A DNA stretch of 13,983 bases from Actinomycetota bacterium (GTDB lineage: Bacteria; Actinomycetota; Coriobacteriia; Coriobacteriales; RUG844). The position numbers and the translations under genes were made by a program. Shown in pieces: positions 7,436 through 13,983 of the stretch (within the stretch, counting starts at the first letter, position 1; each line of letters begins with the position of its first letter). The notes beneath the pieces are model-generated. The model was not told the DNA's origin, made no database searches, and saw only the letters and a program-made list of their open reading frames with translations. The DNA lies in contig JAAXUU010000009.1 of the NCBI GenBank assembly GCA_013335845.1, positions 1-13,983 of the forward strand, read 5' to 3'.

Positions 7436-8779
7436 TCAGAGAACCGACAAATACCGATCGAGTTCCCACTTTGTGACCTGCGTGCAATACTCTTTCCACT
7501 CAGCTCGTTTGTTCTCGACGAAGTATTTGTGGATATGGTCGCCCAAAATCTCTTTCATAAGCTCTGATTGTTCGAATTTCTCGATTGCCGAACCCAGGTT
7601 CGAGGGGAGCGTCATTATACCATGCGCATCAAGTTCCGGCTGACTCATAGCGTAGATGTTGAGACCCTCGGCCGGAGGACAAAGCTCCAGTTCTTCCTCG
7701 ATGCCTTTGAGACCGGCTCCTAACATAACGGCAAAAGCGAGGTAGGGATTAGCCGCCGGGTCGGCACAACGGAGTTCTATACGCGTCGCTGAATCTTTGC
7801 CCGGTTTGTACATAGGAACTCTAACCATAGTGGTGCGGTTACGATTCGCCCAAGATATATAAACAGGAGCTTCGAACCCCGGAACGAGGCGCTTGTATGA
7901 GTTGACATATTGATTGGTGACTGCAGCATATTCCGGCGCATACTTCAAAAGACCGGCGATGTAGTGTTTGGCTATCTTCGAAAGATTGTGACCGTCCGGA
8001 TCGTCGGCGTCGAAGAAGACATTATTGCCATCATAATCGAAAAGCGACTGATGTACGTGCATGCCGCTACCACTGACCCCTGCAATCGGCTTCGGCATGA
8101 AGGAAGCATAGACGCCATATTTGAATGCGACCTCTTTCACGACTAAGCGATACGTCATTACCGCGTCTGCCATCGAAAGGGCATCAGCATAGCGCAAATC
8201 GATCTCCTGCTGTGAAGGAGCGGCCTCATGGTGGGAATATTCAACCGGAATGCCCATCTTCTCGAGCATGAGCACAGTATCGCGACGCAAATCAGTCCCG
8301 TTATCGAGCGGTGTCAAGTCGAAGTAACCACCATGATCGAGCACCTCGGTGCCCGCTGAGTCTTTGAAGTAGAAATACTCGAGCTCCGGACCGACGTTCA
8401 TGGCATAACCCATCGCGTCCGCTTTCTGAACCATACGTCGAAGCGCGAAACGAGGATCGCCTTCGAAAGGGGTACCATCCGGATTCTTGATATCGCAGAA
8501 CATGCGTGCGACACCGTTGTCTTCGGGCCGCCAAGGAAGTGTTTGGAACGTCGACGCATCGGGGTATGCGATCATATCCGATTCTTGCACGCGGGAAAAG
8601 CCTTCAATAGCAGACCCATCGAAGCCCATACCTTCCGTGAAAGCCGTTTCGATCTCACCGGGTGTGACTGCGAAAGATTTCAGATTTCCCAAAACATCGG
8701 TGAACCAGAAACGAATGAAGTGGATGCCGCGTTCTTCGACGGTTTTGAGTACAAAGTCCTTTTCCGGTGAGATGGTCAT
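7436..8779 (-). CDS. glnA: Glutamine synthetase, type I (GSI-alpha)
   Basis: 447 residues; makes glutamine from glutamate, ammonia and ATP as a cytoplasmic dodecamer. Family motifs are GFDGSAIEG (52-60), the metal ligands in PELEYF (131-136) and HHE (183-185), the ATP-site signature KPIAGVSGSGMHVHQS (230-245), and the flap/active-site stretch NRNRTTMVR (312-320). Length and the context NIYAMSQPEL (374-383) fit GSI-alpha enzymes, not the longer adenylylated GSI-beta enzymes with their NLYDLPPEE-type site. Arg63 aligns with Arg62 of the Bacillus enzyme, a residue linked to glutamine feedback inhibition. The ATG has an excellent AGGAGG six bases upstream. The promoter region just upstream carries three 11-bp repeats, and the GlnR-like gene follows, so nitrogen-dependent transcription is expected. 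Confidence 0.97.
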   Translation of the reverse strand: MTISPEKDFVLKTVEERGIHFIRFWFTDVLGNLKSFAVTPGEIETAFTEGMGFDGSAIEGFSRVQESDMIAYPDASTFQTLPWRPEDNGVARMFCDIKNPDGTPFEGDPRFALRRMVQKADAMGYAMNVGPELEYFYFKDSAGTEVLDHGGYFDLTPLDNGTDLRRDTVLMLEKMGIPVEYSHHEAAPSQQEIDLRYADALSMADAVMTYRLVVKEVAFKYGVYASFMPKPIAGVSGSGMHVHQSLFDYDGNNVFFDADDPDGHNLSKIAKHYIAGLLKYAPEYAAVTNQYVNSYKRLVPGFEAPVYISWANRNRTTMVRVPMYKPGKDSATRIELRCADPAANPYLAFAVMLGAGLKGIEEELELCPPAEGLNIYAMSQPELDAHGIMTLPSNLGSAIEKFEQSELMKEILGDHIHKYFVENKRAEWKEYCTQVTKWELDRYLSVL

Positions 8780-8805
8780 TTACTTCCTCCTAGTATTAGG
8801 GGCAC

Positions 8806-8846
8806 TTTATATTTCCTTAGATACTTTTTAGATACTTCTTGGATAC
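8806..8846 (-). promoter_or_regulatory. glnA promoter with three tandem 11-bp operator-like repeats
   Basis: On the minus strand the units GTATCCAAGAA (8846-8836), GTATCTAAAAA (8835-8825) and GTATCTAAGGA (8824-8814) follow each other head to tail with exactly 11-bp period. Two bases later comes TATAAA (8811-8806), a good -10 box. The matching -35 position (8834-8829) reads TATCTA, a poor hexamer, and lies inside the repeat array. This is the layout of an activator-dependent promoter bound by OmpR-family proteins, whose sites are 11-bp direct repeats. Known GlnR boxes are 5-mers separated by 6 bases, the same period. The repeats are seen directly; the regulator's identity is inferred. Confidence 0.6.
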
Positions 8847-8897
8847 AAGCTCTTCATACTGCGTCCTAAAACTTTATGTTTGATTCCAGTATTTCGC

Positions 8898-8920
8898 AAA
8901 CGTGTTTCATGCACGTTTCA
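8898..8920 (-). promoter_or_regulatory. Second operator-like cluster upstream of glnA
   Basis: Read on the minus strand, TGAAAC occurs twice with 11-bp spacing (starts at 8920 and 8909). GAAAC-N6-GAAAC matches the b-half of the GlnR box known from streptomycetes (gTnAC-N6-GaAAC). The same bases form a 7-bp palindrome, AAACGTG-N7-CACGTTT, so another dimeric regulator is possible. It lies about 110 bases upstream of the expected glnA transcription start. Confidence 0.35.
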
Positions 8921-9001
8921 AATGCGAATGATACTGCCCCTTCGTCCCGTCTTGAAGGTGAACAACATGTTTCAGGTCAATAGTATAGAGAATAGGTTGA
9001 A

Positions 9002-9020
9002 ACGTGCAATCAAAGCACGC
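9002..9020 (-). terminator. Small hairpin, weak terminator candidate
   Basis: CGTGC (9003-9007) and GCACG (9015-9019) pair around a 7-base loop, with a G-U pair at the base. On the minus strand the stem is followed only by TTTCAACC, so the U-tract is short. Confidence 0.2.
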
Positions 9021-9073
9021 GAAAGATTTTAATCCGTCTACCTGTAAAAAGCCGAAAAGACCTGCATATAGAA

Positions 9074-9099
9074 GCAGAGGGCGTATAGAGGACCCCTGC
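9074..9099 (-). terminator. Candidate terminator of the glycan operon
   Basis: On the minus strand GCAG plus GGG (9099-9093) pairs with CCC plus CTGC (9081-9074), with one bulged base, giving a GC-rich 7-bp stem. It is followed by TTCTATAT, a modest U-rich tail. It lies about 70 bases past the licD-like stop. Plausible but not strong. Confidence 0.35.
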
Positions 9100-9169
9100 A
9101 GATAGTGTATCCGATGTTTTGTCGGCGCTTAGAGAATAGACAGATAACAATCGATTCCCTACCTGCTGA

Positions 9170-9871
9170 TCAATCGTTATGTATGTAGCCGCGACCCGGT
9201 TTGGGGGTCCAGTTCGCGTCATCACCCATATGCCAATCGAGTTTGGGGACACGCCAATCCTCACCGTACGACTCTTTCAGGATCTGCTCGGCATTCTTTG
9301 GAATACGCAGGCTAACCCCTTCCAGTTCCACATACGTGAAACCGGAAATCATGGAGATCGGAAGCTCGGCATACGTGAACTCCTCGGGCGAGTCGTATTC
9401 ATATTCGATGTCCCGAAAATAGCAGCTTGTTGTGAGCCCGCCGGGAACCTCGTCATACAGGAAGAAATCGATGTCGAAGTCCTCGAGCTCATACGTGCAT
9501 TCCGTGATACGGTCGTCACGTGTGAAGTAATGGGCCCGACTGAATCCTTGCGTTCGCAAGGCGGCATCGAGTTCGGCGATGATCGTAGGCCGCGTATTGA
9601 GGATACCAAGATCCATATCGAGGTCGTGCCCCAGGAAATGCCCTTCCCGAACCAGGCCGAGAAGACTACCGTAGGTGTAGAAATACTCGATATCCTTGCC
9701 TTCGAGTGCAGCGTAAATGCGTTGCGTGAAGATGGAAGACGAGGATGCGAGAACTTGCTTGCGGCTCTCGTAACGCTTGTCGGGGCGGGAATAATAAGCG
9801 TTATGGAGCTTCACATACAGCGGTCGCGTGACGGGATTCGTCCGTAGGAATCTCTTAATCCTTCGAAGCAT
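9170..9871 (-). CDS. LicD-family nucleotidyltransferase-fold protein (surface glycan modification)
   Basis: About 233 residues. The core YGSLLGLVREG (67-77) followed by HDLDMD (82-87) is the signature of the LicD/fukutin group, whose acidic DxD pair holds the metal in the active site. A YGEDWRVPK stretch near the C-terminus also fits LicD proteins. Characterised members transfer phosphocholine or other phospho-polyol groups onto teichoic acids or lipopolysaccharide; the group moved here cannot be told. The ATG at 9871 is chosen because GGAGG lies eight bases upstream; an ATG at 9886 in the same frame has a poorly spaced site. The start overlaps the flippase gene's end by 17 bases, so the two are translationally coupled. 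It probably decorates the glycan built by the glycosyltransferase and exported by the flippase. Confidence 0.8.
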   Translation of the reverse strand: MLRRIKRFLRTNPVTRPLYVKLHNAYYSRPDKRYESRKQVLASSSSIFTQRIYAALEGKDIEYFYTYGSLLGLVREGHFLGHDLDMDLGILNTRPTIIAELDAALRTQGFSRAHYFTRDDRITECTYELEDFDIDFFLYDEVPGGLTTSCYFRDIEYEYDSPEEFTYAELPISMISGFTYVELEGVSLRIPKNAEQILKESYGEDWRVPKLDWHMGDDANWTPKPGRGYIHND

Positions 9872-11165
9872 CGATTCTACCTCCATTTCCTTCCAAAGCT
9901 TCTTCTGCAGGCTCTATCAGCATACCGGGCATGGGTTTGTCCCAGTATTTCTTGACACACACGGCGCGGTAGATGGTCTCAAGCGTCCATGTGATGCACG
10001 TTAAAACAATGATCGAGATGAAATCGAAGTTCCCTGTGAAATATAAGATCGCGCAACACACGATATGGAAGATCGCCGAGAACACGACCGAGTCGTTCGC
10101 CTGTTTCATCCGACCCATGGCACCTAATGTCGGGAAACCCAGAAGATAGTTCGGCAGAGCAAGTATGACGATCGGGAGCATCCACTTGAAATAGGACGGC
10201 GCTTCGGGATAGCCGCTACCCGAAAGAAGGACGATGATGGGTGAAGCAAGGAGGTAAAGGCCGATAGAAGTCAACACGACAAGCGGCATCAGAACTAGCA
10301 GGGCTTTCTTCACAAGAGCAAAATCCCTTTTCTGGACCATATAGGGATACAAGCTATCGGCAACGGGGCTGAACAGGGTGACGATCGACATGATGAGTGT
10401 GTTCGCGACGCCATAGGAAGCGAGCGCTTCGGTGCTATATGCCAAGCCCAAGAACAATGTGTTGGTTGATTCGTACATTCGCGCGGCCATTCGTGATACG
10501 AAAAATTGAAAGGAAGTCTTGATGGAGCACCATGCGTGTGCAAGAGGCACGGGACGCACCTTCAAACCGAGGTCCTTCTTCACATACACCCATGTCCAAG
10601 CGATTCCTGCAAAAGAACCTATGGTGGATATGATCGGAATCCAAATATAGTGCTCCGGCTTTCGGATGATGAGGAATATCAGACAAGTGTAGATGGCCTT
10701 CGCGGCTATAGTCCGGTACGTGATCACTTTCATTTCCTCGACGCCGCGGAAAAGATAATCGACCAAGAACACACTCGTGAAAACGGGCAGATACGACAAG
10801 ATAAGGTATAACCGAACCGATTCGAATTGTGGGACCAGCACACAACACACTATAAGGATGATGAAACCTACAAGGGAGATGAGCAGCTTCGCTTCTATCG
10901 CACCCGCCACGATAGTTTGCAATTTGTTTTTGTCATTCCGATTCAGCGAGCAATCTGCGGTCGCAGAAAGAAGGAACCCGAAATCGACGAACGTTTGAAA
11001 ATATGCGATGACCGCATTACCGAATACCATGATGCCGTAGTTTTCCGGTTGCAAGACTCGCGTGAGGAGAGGAAATGTAAGTAGAGGGAAGATATACCCC
11101 GAAATCTGTAGAATATACAGCATGGCCGTATTCGTAATGAGACGCTTATGCCTGCTTTCTTCCAC
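9855..11165 (-). CDS. Polysaccharide (Wzx-type) flippase
   Basis: About 436 residues, almost entirely hydrophobic segments separated by short charged loops, as in the MOP-superfamily flippases that move lipid-linked oligosaccharides across the membrane. The N-terminus, with NTAMLYILQISGYIFPLLTF and LTRVLQPENYG, is the typical start of RfbX/Wzx proteins (gene symbols vary, so none is assigned). The start is taken as GTG at 11165, which has AGGAG four bases upstream. A GTG at 11180, overlapping the glycosyltransferase stop by eight bases, would add five residues and lacks a clear ribosome site. It sits between a glycosyltransferase gene and a licD-like gene, which supports a surface-glycan role. 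A MATE-type drug exporter is a less likely alternative. Confidence 0.88.
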   Translation of the reverse strand: MEESRHKRLITNTAMLYILQISGYIFPLLTFPLLTRVLQPENYGIMVFGNAVIAYFQTFVDFGFLLSATADCSLNRNDKNKLQTIVAGAIEAKLLISLVGFIILIVCCVLVPQFESVRLYLILSYLPVFTSVFLVDYLFRGVEEMKVITYRTIAAKAIYTCLIFLIIRKPEHYIWIPIISTIGSFAGIAWTWVYVKKDLGLKVRPVPLAHAWCSIKTSFQFFVSRMAARMYESTNTLFLGLAYSTEALASYGVANTLIMSIVTLFSPVADSLYPYMVQKRDFALVKKALLVLMPLVVLTSIGLYLLASPIIVLLSGSGYPEAPSYFKWMLPIVILALPNYLLGFPTLGAMGRMKQANDSVVFSAIFHIVCCAILYFTGNFDFISIIVLTCITWTLETIYRAVCVKKYWDKPMPGMLIEPAEEALEGNGGRIDASKD

Positions 11166-11172
11166 TGCTCTC

Positions 11173-12132
11173 CTAGCCACGCATTCTGCTCATACATCTG
11201 AATGCGCCGGCACCTAAAGAGGCGCAGCGTAGACTGATCTTCTTATGGTCGCTTGCATTCGGATCCGCCAAAAATTCCCTTTTGTAGGCACGCACCTCAG
11301 AAACCATACGTTGGATCTCTTCCTTATCCTGCTCGTTCGACAGAACAAGACCACGCAAGGTCGCAAGTACGCTTACCACATAACGATACACCGCAGCCGA
11401 ATGGATTTCCGGAAAGTCGGCATCGACGAAGTCCAGTATCCGCTTGGCAATCGCGACAAGCTCGAGTTTCGCCGATGAGAACTCACTGGTCATGATACTG
11501 CCTGAACGGATACGGTAGAAGTAGAGACATGCACCGATGTAGTATATCCGCTCGCATCGCGCGAACAATCGATAGAGCACATCGAAATCCTCGAAGAGTA
11601 TCCCTTCAGTGAATCGCATATCGGAGAACAGCGATCGCTTGTACAGTTTCATATGGGCGCTGGTGTCGAAGTCGCGTTCATACAAAACGGTTTCAATCGC
11701 CTGCGCCGGCGTATAGAACTTCGGCACAAGATTCAAAGACGCCGCTACTTCGGCCCCCTCTTCATCCACCGGAATGTAGCCGCAAACGGAAATATCGACT
11801 CCCGGCTCTTCGATACCTATAAGAAGTCGCTCCAAATATGAGGGTGCAAGCCAGTCATCCGAGTCGACGAACGCGACATACTCACCAATGCAGATTTCAA
11901 GGCCTACATTTCTCGCACTGGAAAGCCCACCGTTTTCCTTATGGATAACGCGGACTCGAGCATCTTCTTTCGCATACGCGTCACATAGGTCGCCACAACA
12001 ATCGGGCGACCCATCATCGACTAGGATTAGTTCGAAGTCGGTATAGGTTTGGGCGAAAATCGATTGTACGCAGGTATCAAGGTATCTCTCAACCTTGTAT
12101 ACGGGAACGATCACGCTGATTCTTGGTGCCAC
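11173..12132 (-). CDS. Family 2 glycosyltransferase
   Basis: About 319 residues. The GT-A fold is clear: ISVIVPVYKVERYLDTC at residues 5-21, VDDGSPD (38-44) for nucleotide binding, ENGGLSSARNVGL (66-78), and the metal-binding DSDD (90-93) with the following Trp. It should transfer a sugar from a nucleotide donor to a lipid-linked or surface acceptor on the cytoplasmic face; donor and acceptor are unknown. The start is GTG at 12132, with AAGGAG five bases upstream. The frame continues open to 12213, but those 27 codons run into the terminator hairpin of metQ and precede the conserved fold. First gene of the glycosyltransferase-flippase-licD group. Confidence 0.9.
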   Translation of the reverse strand: MAPRISVIVPVYKVERYLDTCVQSIFAQTYTDFELILVDDGSPDCCGDLCDAYAKEDARVRVIHKENGGLSSARNVGLEICIGEYVAFVDSDDWLAPSYLERLLIGIEEPGVDISVCGYIPVDEEGAEVAASLNLVPKFYTPAQAIETVLYERDFDTSAHMKLYKRSLFSDMRFTEGILFEDFDVLYRLFARCERIYYIGACLYFYRIRSGSIMTSEFSSAKLELVAIAKRILDFVDADFPEIHSAAVYRYVVSVLATLRGLVLSNEQDKEEIQRMVSEVRAYKREFLADPNASDHKKISLRCASLGAGAFRCMSRMRG

Positions 12133-12180
12133 TTCATCTCCTTGACGATTTTCTTCAGCACATAGTATAAGCAAACCAGA

Positions 12181-12210
12181 GGCGGTCGGTATCTTTCGAC
12201 ACCAACCGCC
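12181..12210 (-). terminator. Terminator of the met operon
   Basis: A 13-bp stem (11 Watson-Crick pairs plus two G-U pairs on the minus-strand RNA) closed by a GAAA tetraloop, 20 bases past the metQ stop. The following minus-strand bases, TCTGGTTTGCTT, are only partly U-rich. On the other strand the stem is followed by TTGTTTT, but no plus-strand gene ends there. Confidence 0.75.
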
Positions 12211-12230
12211 CACATTGTTTTCCTCGAATA

Positions 12231-13067
12231 TCAGAATACAGCTACGACAGCTCCGCCGTACTCGCTCTCGATGAACGTCCTGACCTTATCGGATTGGAGC
12301 GCCTTGATGAGTGCCTGCACTCTTTCGTCATTCTCATTGCCTTCTTTGACGACGATGATGTTCGCATACGTTTGGGCGGCCAAAGAATCGGTGCCTTCGC
12401 TTGCGAGCTGGTCCTCAGCCGAGAGACCCGCCGAAAGAGCATAATTACCGTTGATCACAGCTAAATCGACGTCGCCGAGAGAACGAGGGACAGCAGCTGC
12501 TTCAACCTCCACGAACGTGATGTTCTTGGGATTGTCTACGATATCGTTAGGGGTTGCAGCTAGACCGACACCGTCTGCAAGGGTGAGGAGCCCGATATCT
12601 TGGAGCAGAAGAAGTGCACGCGCTTCATTGGTGGTGTCGTTGGGAATCGCGATCTGCGCACCATCTTGCAGGGCTTCAACCGATGCGGTCTTGCCGGGAT
12701 AAAGTCCCAGAGGCTCGAAATGAATAGCTGCGACACTCACAAGGTGGGTGCCGTTCTCTGCGTTGAAGTCCTCGAGGTACGGAAGGTGTTGGAAGTAGTT
12801 GGCTAGGATCTCGCCGTCTTCGGTCGCAGTGTTGGGGATGATATAGTCGGTGTATTCGACTACCTCGAGTGTGTAGCCTTCCTCGGCCAGAACATCTTTC
12901 ACCTGTGCGAGGATTTCCGCGTGCGGAGTCGGGCTCGCACCGATTTTTATGACCTTATTCTCTGAATTAGAATCGCTTGACGTAGACGTTGTCCCACATG
13001 CCACCAAAGCAAGTAGGGCGACCAGCGCCACGATACTTACCAGGATAACTCTTAATGATCTTTTCAT
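12231..13067 (-). CDS. metQ: Methionine ABC transporter substrate-binding lipoprotein
   Basis: 278 residues of the NlpA/MetQ family, which captures D- or L-methionine outside the membrane. It begins with a lipoprotein signal peptide: MKRSLR, a hydrophobic core, and the lipobox LVAC with Cys24 as the lipidated residue. A Ser/Thr/Asn-rich linker (25-38) is followed by family motifs IKIGASPTPHAEIL, the YxDYIIPN-like segment, NYFQHLPYLEDFN and AAIHFEPLGLYPGK. The ATG has AAGGAG eight bases upstream. Last gene of metN-metI-metQ, separated from metI by 46 bases that contain a small hairpin. The binding specificity is inferred from family and gene order; a related NlpA-type peptide or amino-acid specificity cannot be excluded. 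Confidence 0.93.
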   Translation of the reverse strand: MKRSLRVILVSIVALVALLALVACGTTSTSSDSNSENKVIKIGASPTPHAEILAQVKDVLAEEGYTLEVVEYTDYIIPNTATEDGEILANYFQHLPYLEDFNAENGTHLVSVAAIHFEPLGLYPGKTASVEALQDGAQIAIPNDTTNEARALLLLQDIGLLTLADGVGLAATPNDIVDNPKNITFVEVEAAAVPRSLGDVDLAVINGNYALSAGLSAEDQLASEGTDSLAAQTYANIIVVKEGNENDERVQALIKALQSDKVRTFIESEYGGAVVAVF

Positions 13068-13085
13068 ATTTCTATCTCCTTTTCA

Positions 13086-13101
13086 TGTGAGCGTACTCAC
13101 A
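13086..13101 (-). promoter_or_regulatory. Intergenic hairpin between metI and metQ
   Basis: TGTGAG (13086-13091) and CTCACA (13096-13101) form a perfect 6-bp stem with a 4-base loop, 12 bases past the metI stop and just before the metQ ribosome site. No U-tract follows. It may protect or process the message so that metQ is expressed above metI, as seen for other binding-protein genes; this is inference. Confidence 0.35.
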
Positions 13102-13113
13102 CCTATTGAATAC

Positions 13114-13791
13114 TTACCCGCGCTTATCGATCCTGCGGGCAAGGATATCTCCTATACTTTGTACAAGTTGAACGAGTACTATCAAGATGATGATGGTTGC
13201 TACCATCACGTCGTCCTGATAACGGTAGTACCCATACCGGATCGCGATGTCGCCAAGGCCACCTGCGCCGATGGCACCGGCTATGGCGGAATACCCGAAC
13301 AACGTTATGAACGTGATCGAGGCGCCGCGAACAAGCGAGGGCAATGCTTCGTGTAGCATGACTTTCCAAATGATCTGGAATACACCGGCTCCGAAACTCT
13401 GTGCCGCCTCGATGCACCCCGGACTGATTTCCTGAAGAGAGGATTCAACCATACGTGCGACGAAGGGAGTTGCCGCGAAAACCAGTGGTACGATAGCTCC
13501 GGGAACGCCGAGTGAAGTTCCCACGATGAATTTCGTAACCGGAATCAGTGCGACAAGCAAAATGATGAAGGGAATCGATCGCCCGATATTGACGATCCAT
13601 CCCAAAATCGCGTTGAGACCGGCATGAGGCTTAAGCGAACCCGGTGCAGAGATCGTCACCAACACGCCGATCGGTATTCCGAATAGGTAGGACAAGGCTG
13701 TCGAAACGCCCGTCATGACGATGGTGTCTCTTGAGCCTTCGAGCAAGAACATGCCATATTGAGAGAAGAAAGCGATCAGATAATCAAGCAT
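13114..13791 (-). CDS. metI: Methionine ABC transporter permease
   Basis: 225 residues, the usual MetI length, with about five hydrophobic helices. The cytoplasmic coupling loop has the permease EAA motif: EAAQSFGAG (128-136) through ALP (149-151), with His147 where many relatives have Pro. RSIPFIILLVALIP (71-84) and the C-terminal GAIGAGGLGDIAIRYGYYRYQ stretch are typical of MetI. Two copies with two MetN subunits form the importer. Its ATG overlaps the metN stop by eight bases (the shared bases read ATGCTTGA), showing translational coupling. Confidence 0.95.
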   Translation of the reverse strand: MLDYLIAFFSQYGMFLLEGSRDTIVMTGVSTALSYLFGIPIGVLVTISAPGSLKPHAGLNAILGWIVNIGRSIPFIILLVALIPVTKFIVGTSLGVPGAIVPLVFAATPFVARMVESSLQEISPGCIEAAQSFGAGVFQIIWKVMLHEALPSLVRGASITFITLFGYSAIAGAIGAGGLGDIAIRYGYYRYQDDVMVATIIILIVLVQLVQSIGDILARRIDKRG

Positions 13792-13983
13792 CCCAACGCA
13801 CCTGCCCCAAAAGTTGTTTGGTCACTTCGTGCTCCGGGTGCGCGAACACATCGGTCACACTCCCCTGCTCCAAGATATGCGCATCATCGATAACCGCTAC
13901 TTTGCTGCAGATCTTCTCGACAACACTCATCGAATGGGTGATGACGACCATAGTCACTCCCAGTTCACGGTTGATCTTGCGCA
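13784..13983 (-). CDS. metN: Methionine ABC transporter ATP-binding protein, C-terminal part
   Basis: The last 65 codons and TGA stop of an ABC ATPase; the 5' part lies beyond the window. Visible are the H-loop VVITHSM and the family sequences KVAVIDDAHILEQGSV and FAHPEHEVTKQLL, which fit MetN. The protein ends eight residues after the TKQLL segment, so the roughly 100-residue C-terminal NIL (ACT-like) domain, which binds methionine and inhibits transport in E. coli MetN, is absent. Uptake control must then be transcriptional or different. The stop overlaps the metI start. Confidence 0.88.
   Translation of the reverse strand, partial: RKINRELGVTMVVITHSMSVVEKICSKVAVIDDAHILEQGSVTDVFAHPEHEVTKQLLGQVRWDA

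Larger units (their letters stand above)
8780..9169. other. 390-base gene-free region upstream of glnA
   Basis: No convincing protein or RNA gene is seen on either strand. Next to glnA lie the ribosome site (AGGAGG), -10 box and 11-bp repeat array described separately. Further upstream are two GTTTC boxes 11 bp apart (8904-8908 and 8915-8919) within the palindrome AAACGTG-N7-CACGTTT (8898-8918). A copy of one arm, TGAAACGTGC, is at 8998-9007. Towards the licD-like gene are two weak hairpins (9002-9020 and 9074-9099). The rest, roughly 9021-9073 and 9100-9169, shows nothing I can name. Confidence 0.7.

Noticed and set aside
9179..9847. A 222-codon open frame on the plus strand, nearly the whole length of the licD-like gene.
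   Set aside because: The minus-strand frame holds the LicD motifs and coupled ribosome site; the plus-strand product has no recognisable motif.
12133..12213. N-terminal extension of the glycosyltransferase.
   Set aside because: It would translate through the met terminator hairpin; GTG at 12132 has AAGGAG five bases upstream and begins right at the GT-A fold.
1..13983. CRISPR arrays, insertion sequences, integrases, toxin-antitoxin pairs or prophage genes.
   Set aside because: No spaced direct-repeat array, transposase or integrase motif, or terminal inverted repeats were seen; every major reading frame is accounted for by housekeeping, transport, signalling or glycan genes.

Overview
All genes in this window lie on the minus strand, so the reading order below runs from high to low coordinates. 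Base composition is near 50% GC by eye. Protein features point to an anaerobic-type actinobacterium, most likely of the class Coriobacteriia. These are a GlnR-type OmpR-family nitrogen regulator (an actinobacterial hallmark), a short glutamine synthetase of the feedback-regulated GSI-alpha kind, a PII protein without the usual modifiable tyrosine, and a family-A DNA polymerase I with a lost proofreading site. The lineage is an inference from remembered family features, not from a database search.

Layout, from the right edge leftwards. (1) 13983-12231: a methionine ABC importer operon, metN (3' end only)-metI-metQ, closed by a strong hairpin at 12181-12210. (2) 12132-9170: three tightly packed or overlapping genes for a cell-surface glycan: a family 2 glycosyltransferase, a Wzx-like flippase and a LicD-family transferase. 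(3) 9169-8780: 390 bases without a gene, holding the glnA promoter with striking 11-bp iterated repeats. (4) 8779-6692: glnA, then a GlnR-like regulator gene with no terminator visible between them. (5) 6654-3955: polA, 37 bases behind the regulator gene and possibly read from the same transcript. (6) 3790-1883: a seven-helix membrane protein with a degenerate GGDEF domain and an intact-looking EAL (c-di-GMP phosphodiesterase) domain. (7) 1697-78: amt-glnB, an ammonium channel and its PII regulator, ended by a long hairpin at 1-42.

The main theme is nitrogen. Amt brings in ammonium, PII gates Amt through its T-loop, GlnA fixes ammonium into glutamine, and the GlnR-like protein is the obvious candidate to control glnA and possibly amt-glnB. 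Several details agree that no covalent uridylylation/adenylylation cascade works here: PII has Val at position 51 instead of Tyr, and the glutamine synthetase has the GSI-alpha context. Control would then be by direct effector binding and transcription. I did not find a clearly new defence, mobile or biosynthetic system. The best lead is the 3 x 11-bp operator-like array in the glnA promoter, paired with the adjacent GlnR-like gene. No RNA genes, CRISPR arrays, insertion sequences or pseudogenes were found.
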